This document shows, one piece after another, positions 31,549-41,262 of a stretch of DNA of 64,000 nt. Positions within the stretch are counted from its first letter, which is position 1. The number at the start of each line of letters is the position of its first letter. The DNA comes from Sphingomonas phyllosphaerae (GTDB lineage Bacteria > Pseudomonadota > Alphaproteobacteria > Sphingomonadales > Sphingomonadaceae): contig NZ_JAPYKH010000007.1 in the NCBI RefSeq assembly GCF_029623345.1, positions 124,001-188,000 of the forward strand, read 5' to 3'. The position numbers and the translations under genes were made by a program. The notes beneath the pieces are model-generated. The model ran no database searches. It was not told where the DNA came from and was given only the letters and a program-made list of their open reading frames with translations.

Positions 31549-32729
31549 GCGGCGCCGCCTTCCCGCGCGGCCGCGATGGCGGCGCGCGCGATCACCACTT
31601 TCTGCACCTCGCTCGCTCCCTCGTAGATGCGCAAGGCGCGGACCTCGCGATACAGCCGCTCCACCACGTTGCCGCTGACCACGCCCGCGCCGCCGAACAG
31701 CTGTACCGCGGCGTCGATCGTGCGCTGTGCCGCCTCGGTGGCGTGGAGCTTGGCCATCGCCGCCTCGCGGGTGACGCGCGGCTGGCCGCGGTCCTTCGCC
31801 CAGGCGGCGCGGTAGATCAGCAGCGCGCTCGCGTCGTTGCCGAGTGCCATGTCCGCGATCGCGGCCTGGGTCAGCTGCAGATCGGCGAGCGGCGCGCCGA
31901 ACAGCCGCCGGGACGTGGCGCGCGCGATCGCCTCGTCGGTGGCACGCCGCGCCAGGCCGAGCGCCGCCGCGCCCACGGTCGAGCGCAGCATGTCGAGCAC
32001 CGCCATCGCGATCTTGAAGCCGCCGCCCGCGGTGCCGATCAGGTGATCATCCGGAACGACGCAGCCGTCGAGGCGGATCGTGGCGAGCGGGTGCGGCGCG
32101 ATCACGTCGATCGTCTCGGTCACGGCGAAGCCGGCGGTGGCGGTCGGTACGACGAAGGCGGAGAGACCGCGCGCGCCCTCGCCCTCGCCGGTGCGGGCGA
32201 ACAGCGTCAGCACGTCGGCGATCGGGCCGTTCGAGATCCACGTCTTCTCGCCGTCGATCCGCCACCCGCCCGGCACTCGCGTCGCGGTGGTGGCCATCGC
32301 CGCGACGTCGGAGCCGGCCTCCTTCTCCGACAGCGCGAAACCCGCCACCCACTCGCCTGCGGCGACCCGCGGCAGATAGGCACGTCGCACCGATTCCTGC
32401 CCGAACAGCGCGATCGCGCCGGTGCCGAGCGCCTGCATCGCGAAGACGAAGTCGGCGAGCGCGTGATAATAGGCCAGCGTCTGGCGCGTCAGGCACAGCG
32501 TCCGCACCTCGACGCGCTCTCCCGCACCGCCATAGGCCGCGGGCACGGCATGGCGCAGCACGCCGGCGTCGCCGAGCAGGCGAGCGAGCGCGCGGCAGTC
32601 GGCACCCACGTCGCCGCTCTCACGGTGCAGCGCGTCGCCCTGCGCGCCGCACCAGTCATCGAGCCACGTCGCATGGTCGCGGTGGCGCTGGTCGAGGAAG
32701 GGCCAGTCGAGGAAGGTCGTATCCGCCAT
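31545..32729 (-). CDS. Acyl-CoA dehydrogenase
   Basis: A 394-residue flavoprotein of the acyl-CoA dehydrogenase family: [18 protein letters not shown] (FAD/substrate loop), [19 protein letters not shown], a [15 protein letters not shown] helix, [34 protein letters not shown] with the catalytic Glu in YEGASE. It would alpha,beta-dehydrogenate a CoA thioester, probably an alicyclic or ring-opened intermediate from the aryl-CoA monooxygenase. Coupled tightly to neighbours on both sides (4-bp overlap with RidA-like, 1-bp gap to the hydratase). Confidence 0.88.
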   Translation of the reverse strand: MADTTFLDWPFLDQRHRDHATWLDDWCGAQGDALHRESGDVGADCRALARLLGDAGVLRHAVPAAYGGAGERVEVRTLCLTRQTLAYYHALADFVFAMQALGTGAIALFGQESVRRAYLPRVAAGEWVAGFALSEKEAGSDVAAMATTATRVPGGWRIDGEKTWISNGPIADVLTLFARTGEGEGARGLSAFVVPTATAGFAVTETIDVIAPHPLATIRLDGCVVPDDHLIGTAGGGFKIAMAVLDMLRSTVGAAALGLARRATDEAIARATSRRLFGAPLADLQLTQAAIADMALGNDASALLIYRAAWAKDRGQPRVTREAAMAKLHATEAAQRTIDAAVQLFGGAGVVSGNVVERLYREVRALRIYEGASEVQKVVIARAAIAAAREGGAA

Positions 32730-32730
32730 C

Positions 32731-33549
32731 TCAGTCTCCCTCGAACACCGGCGTCTGCTTGGCGGCGAAGGCGTGGTAGGCGCGCTCGAAGTCGCGCGTC
32801 GCCATGCAGATCGCCTGCGCCTGCGCCTCCGCCTCGATCGCGCTGTCGAGCGGCATCGCCCATTCCATGTTGAGCTGGTTCTTGGTCATCGCGTGCGCGA
32901 AGGTCGGGCCGCGCGCGAGCGTGGCGGCGAGCGCCTGCGCCTCGCCGAGCAGCGCCTCGGCCGCGCACAGCCGGTTGAAGAAGCCCCAGCGCTCGCCCTC
33001 CGCTGCGTCGAAGGCGCGCCCGGTGAACAGCAGCTCGGCGGCGCGGCCCTGGCCGATGATCCGCGGCAGGACCGCGCAGGCGCCCATGTCGGCGCCGGCG
33101 AGGCCGACGCGAGTGAACAGGAAGGCGGTCCGCGCCGCGGGCGTGGCGAGGCGCAGGTCCGACGCCATCGCCAGGATCGCGCCCGCGCCCGCACACACGC
33201 CGTCGACCGCGGCGACGATCGGCTGCGGGCAGTGCCGCATCGCCTTGACCAGGTCGCCGGTCATGCGCGTGAAGGCGAGCAGCTCGGGCATCGCCATTGC
33301 GGTGAGCGGCCCGATGATCTCGTGCACGTCGCCGCCCGAGCAGAAATTGCCGCCCGCGCCGGTGAGCACGACCGCGCGCACCGCGGGTGCGGAGGACAGA
33401 GCGCGGAACAGGTCGCGCAGCTCGGCATAGGATTCGAAGGTGAGCGGATTCTTCCGCTCGGGCCGGTGCAGCGTCACGGTCGCGACCGTATCGGCGACGT
33501 CGAACACGAAATGCGCGGGGCGATAGCTGGCGGGATCTAAGACGGTCAT
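32731..33549 (-). CDS. Enoyl-CoA hydratase/isomerase family protein
   Basis: A 272-residue crotonase-fold enzyme. Core motifs are [42 protein letters not shown] (oxyanion loop), [26 protein letters not shown], and [22 protein letters not shown]. The usual second catalytic Glu position reads as the GADMGA region and its first Glu is not evident, so the exact reaction (hydration, isomerisation or C-C cleavage) cannot be assigned. It lies 1 bp from the acyl-CoA dehydrogenase and 10 bp from the SDR, in the same operon. In an aryl-CoA dearomatising pathway a crotonase member may open the ring (inference). Confidence 0.87.
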   Translation of the reverse strand: MTVLDPASYRPAHFVFDVADTVATVTLHRPERKNPLTFESYAELRDLFRALSSAPAVRAVVLTGAGGNFCSGGDVHEIIGPLTAMAMPELLAFTRMTGDLVKAMRHCPQPIVAAVDGVCAGAGAILAMASDLRLATPAARTAFLFTRVGLAGADMGACAVLPRIIGQGRAAELLFTGRAFDAAEGERWGFFNRLCAAEALLGEAQALAATLARGPTFAHAMTKNQLNMEWAMPLDSAIEAEAQAQAICMATRDFERAYHAFAAKQTPVFEGD

Positions 33550-33559
33550 CGTGTCGGCC

Positions 33560-34318
33560 TCACATGACTTCGCCGCCGGCGACCGCGATCGCCTGGCCGG
33601 TGATCGAGCGCGCCGCGTCGGCGACGAGCCACAGCACCGCCGCGGCGACCTCGTCGGGCGTGATCAGTCGGCGCTGCGGGTTGGTGGCGGTGAAGACGGC
33701 CTCGGCCGCCGAGCGGTCGCGCCCCGTGCGCGCGACGATCGTGTCGACCGCGTCGCGCACGATCGCGGTGTCGGTATAGCCCGGGCACACCGCGTTGACG
33801 GTGATCGCGGTCGCGGCGAGTTCCAGCGCCAGCGAGCGGGTGAGCCCCAGCAGCGCGTGCTTGCTCGCGGCATAAGCGCTGACATAGGCATAGCCCTTGA
33901 GCGCGGCGGTGCTCGCGACGTTGACGATGCGTCCGTGCGGCAGCGTCCGCATGCCCGGCAGGACGGCGCGGGTCAGGTGGACCGCGCCGAGCACGTTGGT
34001 GCGCCAGGCCTCGTCCCAGACCGTGTCGTCCGTCTTCTCGAAGGTGGCGGTGCGCGCTACGCCCGCGTTGTTGACCAGCACCGCAACCGGCCCCGAGCGC
34101 TCGCGCGCGGTGGTCAGCGCGGCCGCGACCGAGCTGACGTCGGTGACGTCGCAGGTGACCGGCAGCGCGCCGGGCAGCTCGGCGCAGGCGCGCTCGAGCC
34201 GCCGCGCGTCGCGCCCCGTGACGGTGACGCGGTATCCGGTCGCGGCCAGCGCGGCGGCGATCGCCAGCCCGATGCCGCTGCCACCCCCGGTGACCAGAGC
34301 GTGCGCGCCGTCGCTCAC
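33560..34318 (-). CDS. Short-chain dehydrogenase/reductase
   Basis: A 252-residue classical SDR from GTG 34318, which overlaps the monooxygenase stop (GTGA). It has the TGGGSGIG cofactor motif, an NNAG motif, the catalytic Ser in [10 protein letters not shown] and YAASK as the Tyr/Lys pair, followed by [10 protein letters not shown]. The Arg-rich region after the Gly motif ([11 protein letters not shown]) favours NADP(H), though NAD(H) is possible. Probably a 3-hydroxyacyl-CoA dehydrogenase-like step in the operon. Confidence 0.88.
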   Translation of the reverse strand: MSDGAHALVTGGGSGIGLAIAAALAATGYRVTVTGRDARRLERACAELPGALPVTCDVTDVSSVAAALTTARERSGPVAVLVNNAGVARTATFEKTDDTVWDEAWRTNVLGAVHLTRAVLPGMRTLPHGRIVNVASTAALKGYAYVSAYAASKHALLGLTRSLALELAATAITVNAVCPGYTDTAIVRDAVDTIVARTGRDRSAAEAVFTATNPQRRLITPDEVAAAVLWLVADAARSITGQAIAVAGGEVM

Positions 34319-36633
34319 TTGAGCGCGGTCAGCTGGCCGGCGCGCGCCGCGTTGCGCTTCAGCTGGAAATAGCCGCTTTTGTACTGCGGCGGCACGGGGG
34401 CGTCGTCGAGCTGCTGCTGCGCGGCGGCACGGATCGTCCAGTTCGGGTCCATCTGGTGCGGACGGCCCATCGCGCACAGGTCGGCGCGCCCGGCCGCGAC
34501 GATCGAGTTGACGTGGTCGGTCTCCCAGATGTTCCCCACCGCCATGGTGGCGATGCCGACCTCGTTGCGGATGCGGTCGGAGAACGGCGTCTGAAACATG
34601 CGGCCGTAGACCGGCGTCTCGCGCTTGGTGACCTGGCCCGAGGACACGTCGATCAGGTCGACTCCGGCGGCGGCGAAGGCGCGGCTGATCGTCACCGCGT
34701 CGTCGGGCGTGTTGCCGTCGGCGCCGACCCAGTCGTGCGCGGAGATGCGCACCGACATCGGCTTCTCCGCGGGCCACACCGCGCGCATCGCCGCGAAGAT
34801 CTCGAGCGGCCACCGCAAGCGGTTGGCGAGCGTGCCGCCATAGTCGTCGGTGCGGCGGTTTTGCGTCGGGCTGAGGAAGGCGGAGAGGAGGTAGCCATGG
34901 CCGCAGTGGAGCTCGATCATGTCGAAGCCGGCCGCCTCCGCCAGCTCGGTCGCGCGCACGAACTGGTCGCGAATGTCGTCCATCGCCGCGCGCTCGAGCG
35001 CCACCGGCACCTGGTTGTCCGCCGTCCAGGCGACGTCGGACGGCCCGACCACCGGCCAGTTGCCGACTTCGAGCGGTCGGTCGATCCCCTCCCAGGCGAG
35101 CCGCGTCGAGCCCTTGGCGCCGCTGTGGCCGAGCTGCACCGCGATCCGCGCGCCGGGCGTGCGATGGACGAAGTCGGTGATGCGGCGCCAGCCCGCCGTC
35201 TGCGCCTCGTTCCATAACCCCGTGCAGCCCGGCGTGATCCGGCCCTCGGGCGAGACGCAGGTCATCTCGGTCACGATCAGCGCCGCGCCGCCGAGCGCGC
35301 GCGCGCCATAGTGGACGAGGTGGAAGTCATCGGGCACGCCCTCCACCGCCGAGTACATCGCCATCGGCGACATCACGACGCGGTTGCGCAAGCTCATGCC
35401 GCGCAGCTGGAACGGCAGGAACATCGGCGGGATCGGCTCGTCCGTCTCCCGCCCCAGCGCGCCCGTCACCAGCGAGCGCTCCAGTGCGGCCAGCCAGGCG
35501 GGGTCGCGCAGCCGCAGGTTCTCGTGGCTGACGCGCTGGCTGCGCGTCAGCAGCGTGTAGGTGAACTGCTTGGCATCCATCGTCAGGTAGCGGTCGAGGT
35601 TCTCGAACCATTCGGTCGAGTTGCGCGCCGCGTTCTGGAGTTTGACGACCTCGAGCTGGCGCTCCTCCTGATAGTCGCGCAGTGCCGCCGCCATGCCGTC
35701 GCGCGTGTCGATGCCGGGGCGGCTCATCACCTCGGCGAGCTTGATCGCGTCTTCCAACGCCAGCTTGGTGCCCGAGCCAATCGAGAAATGCGCGGTATGC
35801 GCGGCGTCGCCGAGCAGCACGACGTTCTCGTGGCTCCAGCCGTGGCAGATCACGCGCGGGAAGCGGATCCAGGCCGAGCCGCGGACGTGGCCGGCGTTGG
35901 ACATCAGCGTATGGCCGCCGAGGTGATCGGCGAAGATCGCCTCGCACAGACGGCAGCTCTCCGCCTGGCTCATTGTCGCGAAGCCGGCGCGCTCATAGGT
36001 GTCGGGCGAGCATTCGACGATGAAGGTCGCGGTGTCCTCGTCGAATTGGTAGGCGTGCGCCCAGATCCAGCCGAACTCGGTCTTCTTGAACAGGAAGGTA
36101 AAAGCGTCGAAGCGCTGGTGCGTGCCGAGCCAGACGAAATGGTTGCGACGCGTGTCGATGTCGGGCTGGAAGCTCGCCTCGTAGCGGCGGCGCAACTTGC
36201 TGTTGAGCCCGTCCGCCGCGACGACAAGGTCGTTGTCGGCGAGGAAGGCGCTGTCCGGCTCTACCTCGGTCTCAAAGGCGAGCGTCACGCCGAGCTCGCG
36301 TGCGCGTGCCTGGAGGATGTCGAGCAGGCGCTTGCGGCCGATGCCGATGAAGCCATGGCCGGTCGAGCGGTCGTCGGCGCGTCGCACCCCGTCGTCGATA
36401 TGGACCGCGATATCGTCCCAGTGCGCCAGCTCGTCGATCATCACGCGCGCGCTGACCGGGTCGTTCTCGCCGAGCCGATCCATCGTCTGGTCGGAGAAGA
36501 CCACGCCCCAGCCGAACGTGTCGCCGGCGCGGTTGCGCTCGTAGACGGTGACGTCGTGCGACGGATCGCGCAGCTTCATCGAGATCGCGAAATAGAGCCC
36601 GGCGGGGCCGCCGCCGACGCATGCCACCTTCAT
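34315..36633 (-). CDS. Fused aryl-CoA FAD monooxygenase / OYE-like reductase (salicylyl- or 2-aminobenzoyl-CoA type)
   Basis: A 772-residue two-domain flavoenzyme. Residues 1-~390 are a class A FAD monooxygenase with [15 protein letters not shown] at the N-terminus and [18 protein letters not shown] near residue 290. Residues ~405-772 are an old-yellow-enzyme/NADH:flavin oxidoreductase domain with [41 protein letters not shown] and [11 protein letters not shown]. This exact fusion is known for 2-aminobenzoyl-CoA monooxygenase/reductase of Azoarcus and for salicylyl-CoA 5-hydroxylase. The first hydroxylates and then reduces the ring of anthraniloyl-CoA. It starts the MO-SDR-ECH-ACAD-RidA-GcdH operon; an AAGCTT-centred palindrome lies 51 bp upstream. 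Confidence 0.9.
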   Translation of the reverse strand: MKVACVGGGPAGLYFAISMKLRDPSHDVTVYERNRAGDTFGWGVVFSDQTMDRLGENDPVSARVMIDELAHWDDIAVHIDDGVRRADDRSTGHGFIGIGRKRLLDILQARARELGVTLAFETEVEPDSAFLADNDLVVAADGLNSKLRRRYEASFQPDIDTRRNHFVWLGTHQRFDAFTFLFKKTEFGWIWAHAYQFDEDTATFIVECSPDTYERAGFATMSQAESCRLCEAIFADHLGGHTLMSNAGHVRGSAWIRFPRVICHGWSHENVVLLGDAAHTAHFSIGSGTKLALEDAIKLAEVMSRPGIDTRDGMAAALRDYQEERQLEVVKLQNAARNSTEWFENLDRYLTMDAKQFTYTLLTRSQRVSHENLRLRDPAWLAALERSLVTGALGRETDEPIPPMFLPFQLRGMSLRNRVVMSPMAMYSAVEGVPDDFHLVHYGARALGGAALIVTEMTCVSPEGRITPGCTGLWNEAQTAGWRRITDFVHRTPGARIAVQLGHSGAKGSTRLAWEGIDRPLEVGNWPVVGPSDVAWTADNQVPVALERAAMDDIRDQFVRATELAEAAGFDMIELHCGHGYLLSAFLSPTQNRRTDDYGGTLANRLRWPLEIFAAMRAVWPAEKPMSVRISAHDWVGADGNTPDDAVTISRAFAAAGVDLIDVSSGQVTKRETPVYGRMFQTPFSDRIRNEVGIATMAVGNIWETDHVNSIVAAGRADLCAMGRPHQMDPNWTIRAAAQQQLDDAPVPPQYKSGYFQLKRNAARAGQLTALK

Positions 36634-36684
36634 CGCACTCTCCTCGACGGGGACGCGGGCCAGACTATCGGACCGCGCTGATAC

Positions 36685-36696
36685 TTCAAGCTTAAA
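36685..36696. promoter_or_regulatory. Palindrome TT-N-AAGCTT-N-AA, candidate MarR operator
   Basis: A 12-bp dyad centred on AAGCTT lies in the 75-bp gap between iorB-like and the monooxygenase start, within an AT-rich stretch of an otherwise GC-rich genome. AAGCTT-cored dyads are common MarR-family sites in aromatic catabolism. Two MarR genes lie in the adjacent divergent unit. Confidence 0.45.
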
Positions 36697-36708
36697 ATAT
36701 CTCTGCGG

Positions 36709-38202
36709 TCACGCCGCCGTGGCGAGCGCCGCTGCGAGCGCGTCACCGTCCTCATCCGCCAGCGCGGCGGCGCGCAGCGCGCGGACCTGCGCCGCCGCAT
36801 CGGTGCGACCCGTCAGCCGCCGAGCGGCCTCGCTGACGAGCGTGAAGTGGCGCAGGCCGCGCTCGAACGTGTCGCTATAGCCCTTGATCAACTCCTGCGT
36901 GGCGGCGATCTCGGTCGCGAGCGCGACATCGGTCGCCGCCGTGGCAGCGACGAGCGCGAGCCACTCTTCGATACGGGCCTGCTCCTCGGCGAAGCGCCAG
37001 GTCGACCGGCGGATCCGCCGCATCGCCGCGACCGTCCGCAGCAGCAGGAACCAGCGCAAGCGGGTGACCCGCACGTGACGCCCGCGCGAGAAGAAGGGCT
37101 CGAGCCGCCGCCGCAGCGCGGGGCGATGCCAGATCGCCGCGCCGAGCCGGGCCGGCAGCGTCTCGCAGACCTCACGCAGCCGCGGGTGCATATATTCGGT
37201 GACGGTGAGGAGCTGGGTCGCGCCGACCCGGACCTCGCTCGCGACGCGTGCCGAGCGCGCCGCGCGCACCTTCAGGTCGGCGACACGGATCGTGTCCTCG
37301 TAGCTCATCCACAAGGCGAGATGCCGCGCCACCGCCTCGGACAGCACCGGTTCGCCGCGCGCGGCGATCGGTGCCAGGCGGTCGAGGTAGAGGTCGGCGT
37401 AGGCCGCGTCCTGATAGTCCATCAGCCGGCGCACGCCCTCCAGCGCGGAGGCGTGCGCGGCGGCCGGCAGGGTGGAGAGCACGCGCGCCTGGCGCTCGGC
37501 ACCGGCGGGCGTGGTGGCCGCCGGCGGCGCGGCGGCGGCCTCGATCGCGGTGCGGCGCTCGCCCGCCGCGGCCATGCCCGCGGCGAAGCCGGCGAGATTG
37601 GCGGAGACCGCTTTCCCGCCGCGGCGGATCGCCGCCTCGAACGACTCGCGCGCGAAGGGCAGCGCACCCGCGCCGGCGAGCGCGCCGAACATCACCGAGC
37701 TGATCACGCTGCCAGCCTCAGCCGCGGCCGCCTCCATGTCGAAGCCGACGAAGCGCCTCGATCGCCGCGCCGCGGCGTCGAGGATGCGCTCGCCCGCGCC
37801 GGTGCCGTCTCCCAGCGCCGACTTCTCCGAGATGGCGTAGATGCGGTGGGTCGATCCGATCAGCGTGGTGCGGTCCGCGCTGACGAAGCCGCGCAGGATC
37901 GCGCGCCCGGTCTCCATCAGCTCGGATGCGATCACGACGTCGACGTCGCCGGGCGTCGGAGTCATCGCCAGGACCGGCGCGGGGTGATTGGCGCCGGGCG
38001 CGCCTCGCCGCACCATCTCGATGTAATAGATCGTCGAGCCGGTGCGCTGCGCCACGCCGGGGACGGAGGTGCCCTGCGCGACATAGCCCTCGGCCTCGGC
38101 CAGAGCGAGGATCCAGTCGGCGAGCACGCCCCCGCCCTGGCCGCCCAGCGCCAGGATCGCGACGGTGAGCCGATCGCGCTCGCCCGCGGTCGACGCGGCC
38201 AT
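36709..38202 (-). CDS. Indolepyruvate ferredoxin oxidoreductase beta-like subunit (IorB + DUF6537)
   Basis: A 497-residue protein. ATG 38202 shares one base with the alpha-subunit stop. The N-terminal gamma-type domain reads VAILALGGQGGGVLADWILALA, TSVPGVAQRTGSTIYYIEMVRRG and LIGSTHRIYAISEKSALGDG, typical of the CoA/redox half of 2-oxoacid oxidoreductases. The C-terminal ~250 residues are the helical extension (DUF6537-like) found in aerobic IorB proteins. With IorA it would oxidatively decarboxylate an aryl 2-oxoacid to the acyl-CoA, reducing ferredoxin. Beside an isatin-hydrolase-like cyclase and an aminobenzoyl-CoA monooxygenase, isatinate is a plausible substrate (inference). Confidence 0.87.
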   Translation of the reverse strand: MAASTAGERDRLTVAILALGGQGGGVLADWILALAEAEGYVAQGTSVPGVAQRTGSTIYYIEMVRRGAPGANHPAPVLAMTPTPGDVDVVIASELMETGRAILRGFVSADRTTLIGSTHRIYAISEKSALGDGTGAGERILDAAARRSRRFVGFDMEAAAAEAGSVISSVMFGALAGAGALPFARESFEAAIRRGGKAVSANLAGFAAGMAAAGERRTAIEAAAAPPAATTPAGAERQARVLSTLPAAAHASALEGVRRLMDYQDAAYADLYLDRLAPIAARGEPVLSEAVARHLALWMSYEDTIRVADLKVRAARSARVASEVRVGATQLLTVTEYMHPRLREVCETLPARLGAAIWHRPALRRRLEPFFSRGRHVRVTRLRWFLLLRTVAAMRRIRRSTWRFAEEQARIEEWLALVAATAATDVALATEIAATQELIKGYSDTFERGLRHFTLVSEAARRLTGRTDAAAQVRALRAAALADEDGDALAAALATAA

Positions 38203-40343
38203 CAAAACGCCCTCGCCGCGAGCGCGCGCGCGTCGCGCGCCTGGATCCAGCCGATCAGCGCGGCGCGCCAGCGCGCCAGCAGCCGCTCGAGCCGCCCCGG
38301 GTTGGTCACGATCTCGGCCTTGTAGAAGGACGGGCACAGCACCGCGGCATGCGCCACCTCGCCGCAATTGCCGCAGCCGACGCAGCTGTCGTCGATCGCG
38401 GTGACGGGGTGGTGGCGCAGCGGGTCGGGATTGGCCTTCACGCTCAGCGACGGACAGCCCGACAGGCGGATACAGGCGTGATCCCCGGTGCAGGTGTCGG
38501 GATCGACCCCGAACCGCTCGCGCACCACGCGCTTTCCCTCGCGCGCCGCCTGCGCCAGCAGCGGCCGCACGCGGCGCTGCTTGTTGAGCATGCACTCCGA
38601 CTGGGCGACGATCACCTTCGGACCCTTCTCGGGGGTCGTCAGCGCTTCCTTGAGCGTGTCGCGCATCCGCGCCACGTCGTAGGTGCGCGTCAGCGTGCGC
38701 GCCCAGCCGACGCCCATGCCGCGGAGCGCGCGCTCGATCGGGTTGTTGGTGCGCCGCGTCGCGCTCGCCGCGCGCGAGGAGAGGATGTCCTGCCCGCCGG
38801 TCGCGGCCGAATAACCGTTGTCGACCACGATCGTGACGGTGTCGTCCTGGTTGAAGACGGCGTTGCCGATCCCCGAGGTGAGGCCGTTGTGCCAGAAGCC
38901 GCCGTCCCCCATCATCGCCACCGCGCGCCGCGCTCCCGCGCCCTCGCTCGGCTTGAACGCCGAGGCGCCGGCGGTGCCCAGGCCATAGCCCATCGTCGTG
39001 TTGCCGATGTGGAACGGCGGCAGGATCGAGAAGAGGTGGCAGCCGATGTCGGCGGAGACGTGCAGCGCGCCGAGCTCGCGCTGGACGAGCTTCATCGCCG
39101 AGAAGATCGGCCGCTCCGGGCAGCCGGTGCAGAAGCCGGCGGGGCGGGGCGGCACCGTGCGTGCCAGCTCGGGCTCGGGGGGCGGCGGGGCGGGCGGCGC
39201 GGCGGCGACCCGCCCCGGCGCGTGCGCCGCGAAGAAGGCGAGCAGCGCGTCGCGCAGCACCTCGCCCGAATATTCGCCGGCGCGCGGCAGCAGGTCCTTG
39301 CCGACCAGGCGCGTCGACAGGTCGGCGCGGCGCAGCAAGGTGTTGAGCTCGTGCTCGATAAATTCGGGCTGGCCTTCCTCGACGATCAGCACCGCGCGCT
39401 TGCCCGCGCAGAAGGCGGCGACCTCGTCGGGCAGCAGCGGGTAGGTGACGTTGAGGCAGTAGACCGGCACGCGCGCCGCGCCGTGCGCGTCCGACAGGCC
39501 GACCAGCTCGAGCGCGCGATTGAGCGTGTTGTAGAGCCCGCCCTGGACGATGATGCCGATCTCGTCCTGCGCCGGCCCGAACCATTCGTTGAGCCGCCGC
39601 TCGGCGATGAAGCGCTGCGCCGCGGGCCAGCGCCGCTCGATCTTCTCGCGCTCGTGCAGGAAGTTGGCGGGCGGCAGCACGATCCGGTCGACGTCGCGCA
39701 CCGGGTTGGCCGCGGCCTCGCCGACGGTGAGCGGCGGCCGGCGATTGTCGCGCGCGACGAAGCTGCCGGTGACGTGGCAGGCGCGCACGCGCAGCTCGAT
39801 CATCACCGGCGTGTTCGACGCCTCGGACAGCTCGAAGCCGGCCTCGACCATGTCGACGATGCTGGGCAGGTTGGGGCGCGGGTCGAGCAGCCACATCTGC
39901 GACTTCATGGCGAAGGCGTGGGTGCGCTCCTGCATGATCGACGAGCCCTCGCCGTAATCCTCGCCGACGATGATGAGCGTGCCGCCCTTGACCCCGCCGC
40001 TGGCGATGTTCGACAGCGCGTCGGAGGCGACGTTGGTGCCCACCACCGACTTCCATGCGACCGCACCGCGCAGCGGATAGTTGACCGAGGCGGCCAGCAT
40101 CGCCGCGGCGGCGGCTTCGCTCGCGTTCGACTCGAAATGCACGCCCAGCTCGCGCAGCAACGGGTCGGCGTCGGCGAACACGTCCATCAAATGGCTGATC
40201 GGCGAGCCCTGGTAGCCGCCGACATAGGCGACCCCGGCCTGGAGCAGCGCCTTGGTGACCGCGAGGATCCCTTCGCCGGCGAAGGTCTCGCCGGCGCCGA
40301 GGCGGAGCTGCTCCACCTCTCGCTTGAAGGAGCGCTCCGCCAT
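38202..40343 (-). CDS. Indolepyruvate ferredoxin oxidoreductase alpha-like subunit (IorA)
   Basis: A 713-residue TPP-dependent subunit. The N-terminal pyrimidine domain contains GYQGSPISHLMDVFAD; the TPP-binding domain holds MMGDGGFWHNGLTSGIGNAV and VVDNGYSAATGGQD near residues 460-510. The C-terminus has ferredoxin-like Cys sets (DTCTGDHACIRLSGCPSL and DSCVGCGNC, then VLCPSF), the first being the spaced form seen in aerobic IorA homologues. It acts with IorB. No ferredoxin gene lies in the cluster, so the electron acceptor is unknown. The start lies 4 bp after the cyclase stop, forming a cyclase-iorA-iorB operon. Confidence 0.9.
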   Translation of the reverse strand: MAERSFKREVEQLRLGAGETFAGEGILAVTKALLQAGVAYVGGYQGSPISHLMDVFADADPLLRELGVHFESNASEAAAAAMLAASVNYPLRGAVAWKSVVGTNVASDALSNIASGGVKGGTLIIVGEDYGEGSSIMQERTHAFAMKSQMWLLDPRPNLPSIVDMVEAGFELSEASNTPVMIELRVRACHVTGSFVARDNRRPPLTVGEAAANPVRDVDRIVLPPANFLHEREKIERRWPAAQRFIAERRLNEWFGPAQDEIGIIVQGGLYNTLNRALELVGLSDAHGAARVPVYCLNVTYPLLPDEVAAFCAGKRAVLIVEEGQPEFIEHELNTLLRRADLSTRLVGKDLLPRAGEYSGEVLRDALLAFFAAHAPGRVAAAPPAPPPPEPELARTVPPRPAGFCTGCPERPIFSAMKLVQRELGALHVSADIGCHLFSILPPFHIGNTTMGYGLGTAGASAFKPSEGAGARRAVAMMGDGGFWHNGLTSGIGNAVFNQDDTVTIVVDNGYSAATGGQDILSSRAASATRRTNNPIERALRGMGVGWARTLTRTYDVARMRDTLKEALTTPEKGPKVIVAQSECMLNKQRRVRPLLAQAAREGKRVVRERFGVDPDTCTGDHACIRLSGCPSLSVKANPDPLRHHPVTAIDDSCVGCGNCGEVAHAAVLCPSFYKAEIVTNPGRLERLLARWRAALIGWIQARDARALAARAF

Positions 40344-40347
40344 CGTC

Positions 40348-41127
40348 TCAGCCCGCCACCAGCGCGAGCACCCGCAATGGGCTACCCGATCCGCCCGCGA
40401 TCTTGAGTGGCGCCGCGATCACCACCGCGCCGGTCGGCGGCAGCTGATCGAGGTTGGCGAGGCATTGCAGCCCGTAGCGGCCGGCGCCGTGGAACAGCGT
40501 GTGCGCTGGATAGGCGGGATCGAGCAGGTGCGCTTGCCCGGCATCGGTACCGATCGTCTCCACGCCCAGGCCGTGCGCGTCGCGCTCGTCGATGAGGAAG
40601 CGCACTGCTTCCGCGGAGGGCCCGGGCGTGTGTGCGCCGTCGTCGCGGCGGTTGGTGTAGGCGTCGCTGTCGCGCGTCGACCAGTCGGTGCGCAGCAGCA
40701 CCCAGCTGCGCGGAGGAATGCGGCCGTGCGTCGCCTCCCAGTCGGTGATGTCCGCGACGGTGAGGAGATAATCGGGGTCGGCCGCCGCGGCGGCGGAGAC
40801 GTCGATCACCACCGCGGGCGCGACGAAGTCCTCGGGCGCGATCGTGTCGACCGTGTTGCGCGGCAGGTCCTTGCCGGTCACCCAGTGGACCGGCGCGTCG
40901 AAGTGCGTGCCGGTGTGCTCGCCCACCGTGAAGTTGTTCCAGTGCCAGGCGACGCCGCGATCGTCGTAGCGCGAGATCTCCTGCCGGCTGAACGGTGCGG
41001 TCTGACCGAACGGCTCGGGCAGGATCAGCACCGGCGTGTCCTCCGACAGCGGCTGGGTCAGGTCGATCGTGCGGATCGAACCGCGCTGGAGCGCGGCGGC
41101 AAGGTCGGCGAGCACGGCGTGCGACAT
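40348..41127 (-). CDS. Cyclase-family metal hydrolase, isatin hydrolase / KynB-like
   Basis: A 259-residue cyclase-fold enzyme with the metal-binding motif VGEHTGTHFDAPVHW (HxGTHxDxPxH) near residue 70 and a C-terminal His/Glu region (FHGAGRYGLQ, then GAVVIAAPLKIAGGSGSP). This family includes isatin hydrolase (isatin to isatinate) and kynurenine formamidase KynB. The extended WNNFTVGEHTGTHFDAPVHW stretch and genomic pairing with IorAB and an aryl-CoA monooxygenase favour isatin hydrolase. It is first in the minus-strand operon, divergent from the MarR genes. Confidence 0.82.
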   Translation of the reverse strand: MSHAVLADLAAALQRGSIRTIDLTQPLSEDTPVLILPEPFGQTAPFSRQEISRYDDRGVAWHWNNFTVGEHTGTHFDAPVHWVTGKDLPRNTVDTIAPEDFVAPAVVIDVSAAAAADPDYLLTVADITDWEATHGRIPPRSWVLLRTDWSTRDSDAYTNRRDDGAHTPGPSAEAVRFLIDERDAHGLGVETIGTDAGQAHLLDPAYPAHTLFHGAGRYGLQCLANLDQLPPTGAVVIAAPLKIAGGSGSPLRVLALVAG

Positions 41128-41262
41128 GCGATCTTCTCCGAGGGTCTGGAAGACGACGTGACACGCAGCCTGTCATGAGAAACGTGCATGTGCAATTAAA
41201 TTCGGATCGTGCGTTGCGGCGTGCGTTCGGCCCCGATAGAGCCCGCTCCGGGGAGGGCGCAC
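41128..41262. promoter_or_regulatory. Divergent control region of cyclase-ior operon and MarR genes
   Basis: A 135-bp region between opposing starts. It contains an AT-rich core with AATT-A-AATT (41194-41202) preceded by GTGCATGTGCA (41184-41194), unlike the GC-rich flanks. This is a plausible operator for one of the two MarR proteins. The motif differs from the AAGCTT dyad at 36685. Confidence 0.4.

Noticed and set aside
38349..40406. 685-codon plus-strand frame
   Set aside because: Antisense to the IorA gene, low-complexity Arg/Ala/Gly composition, no recognisable domain.
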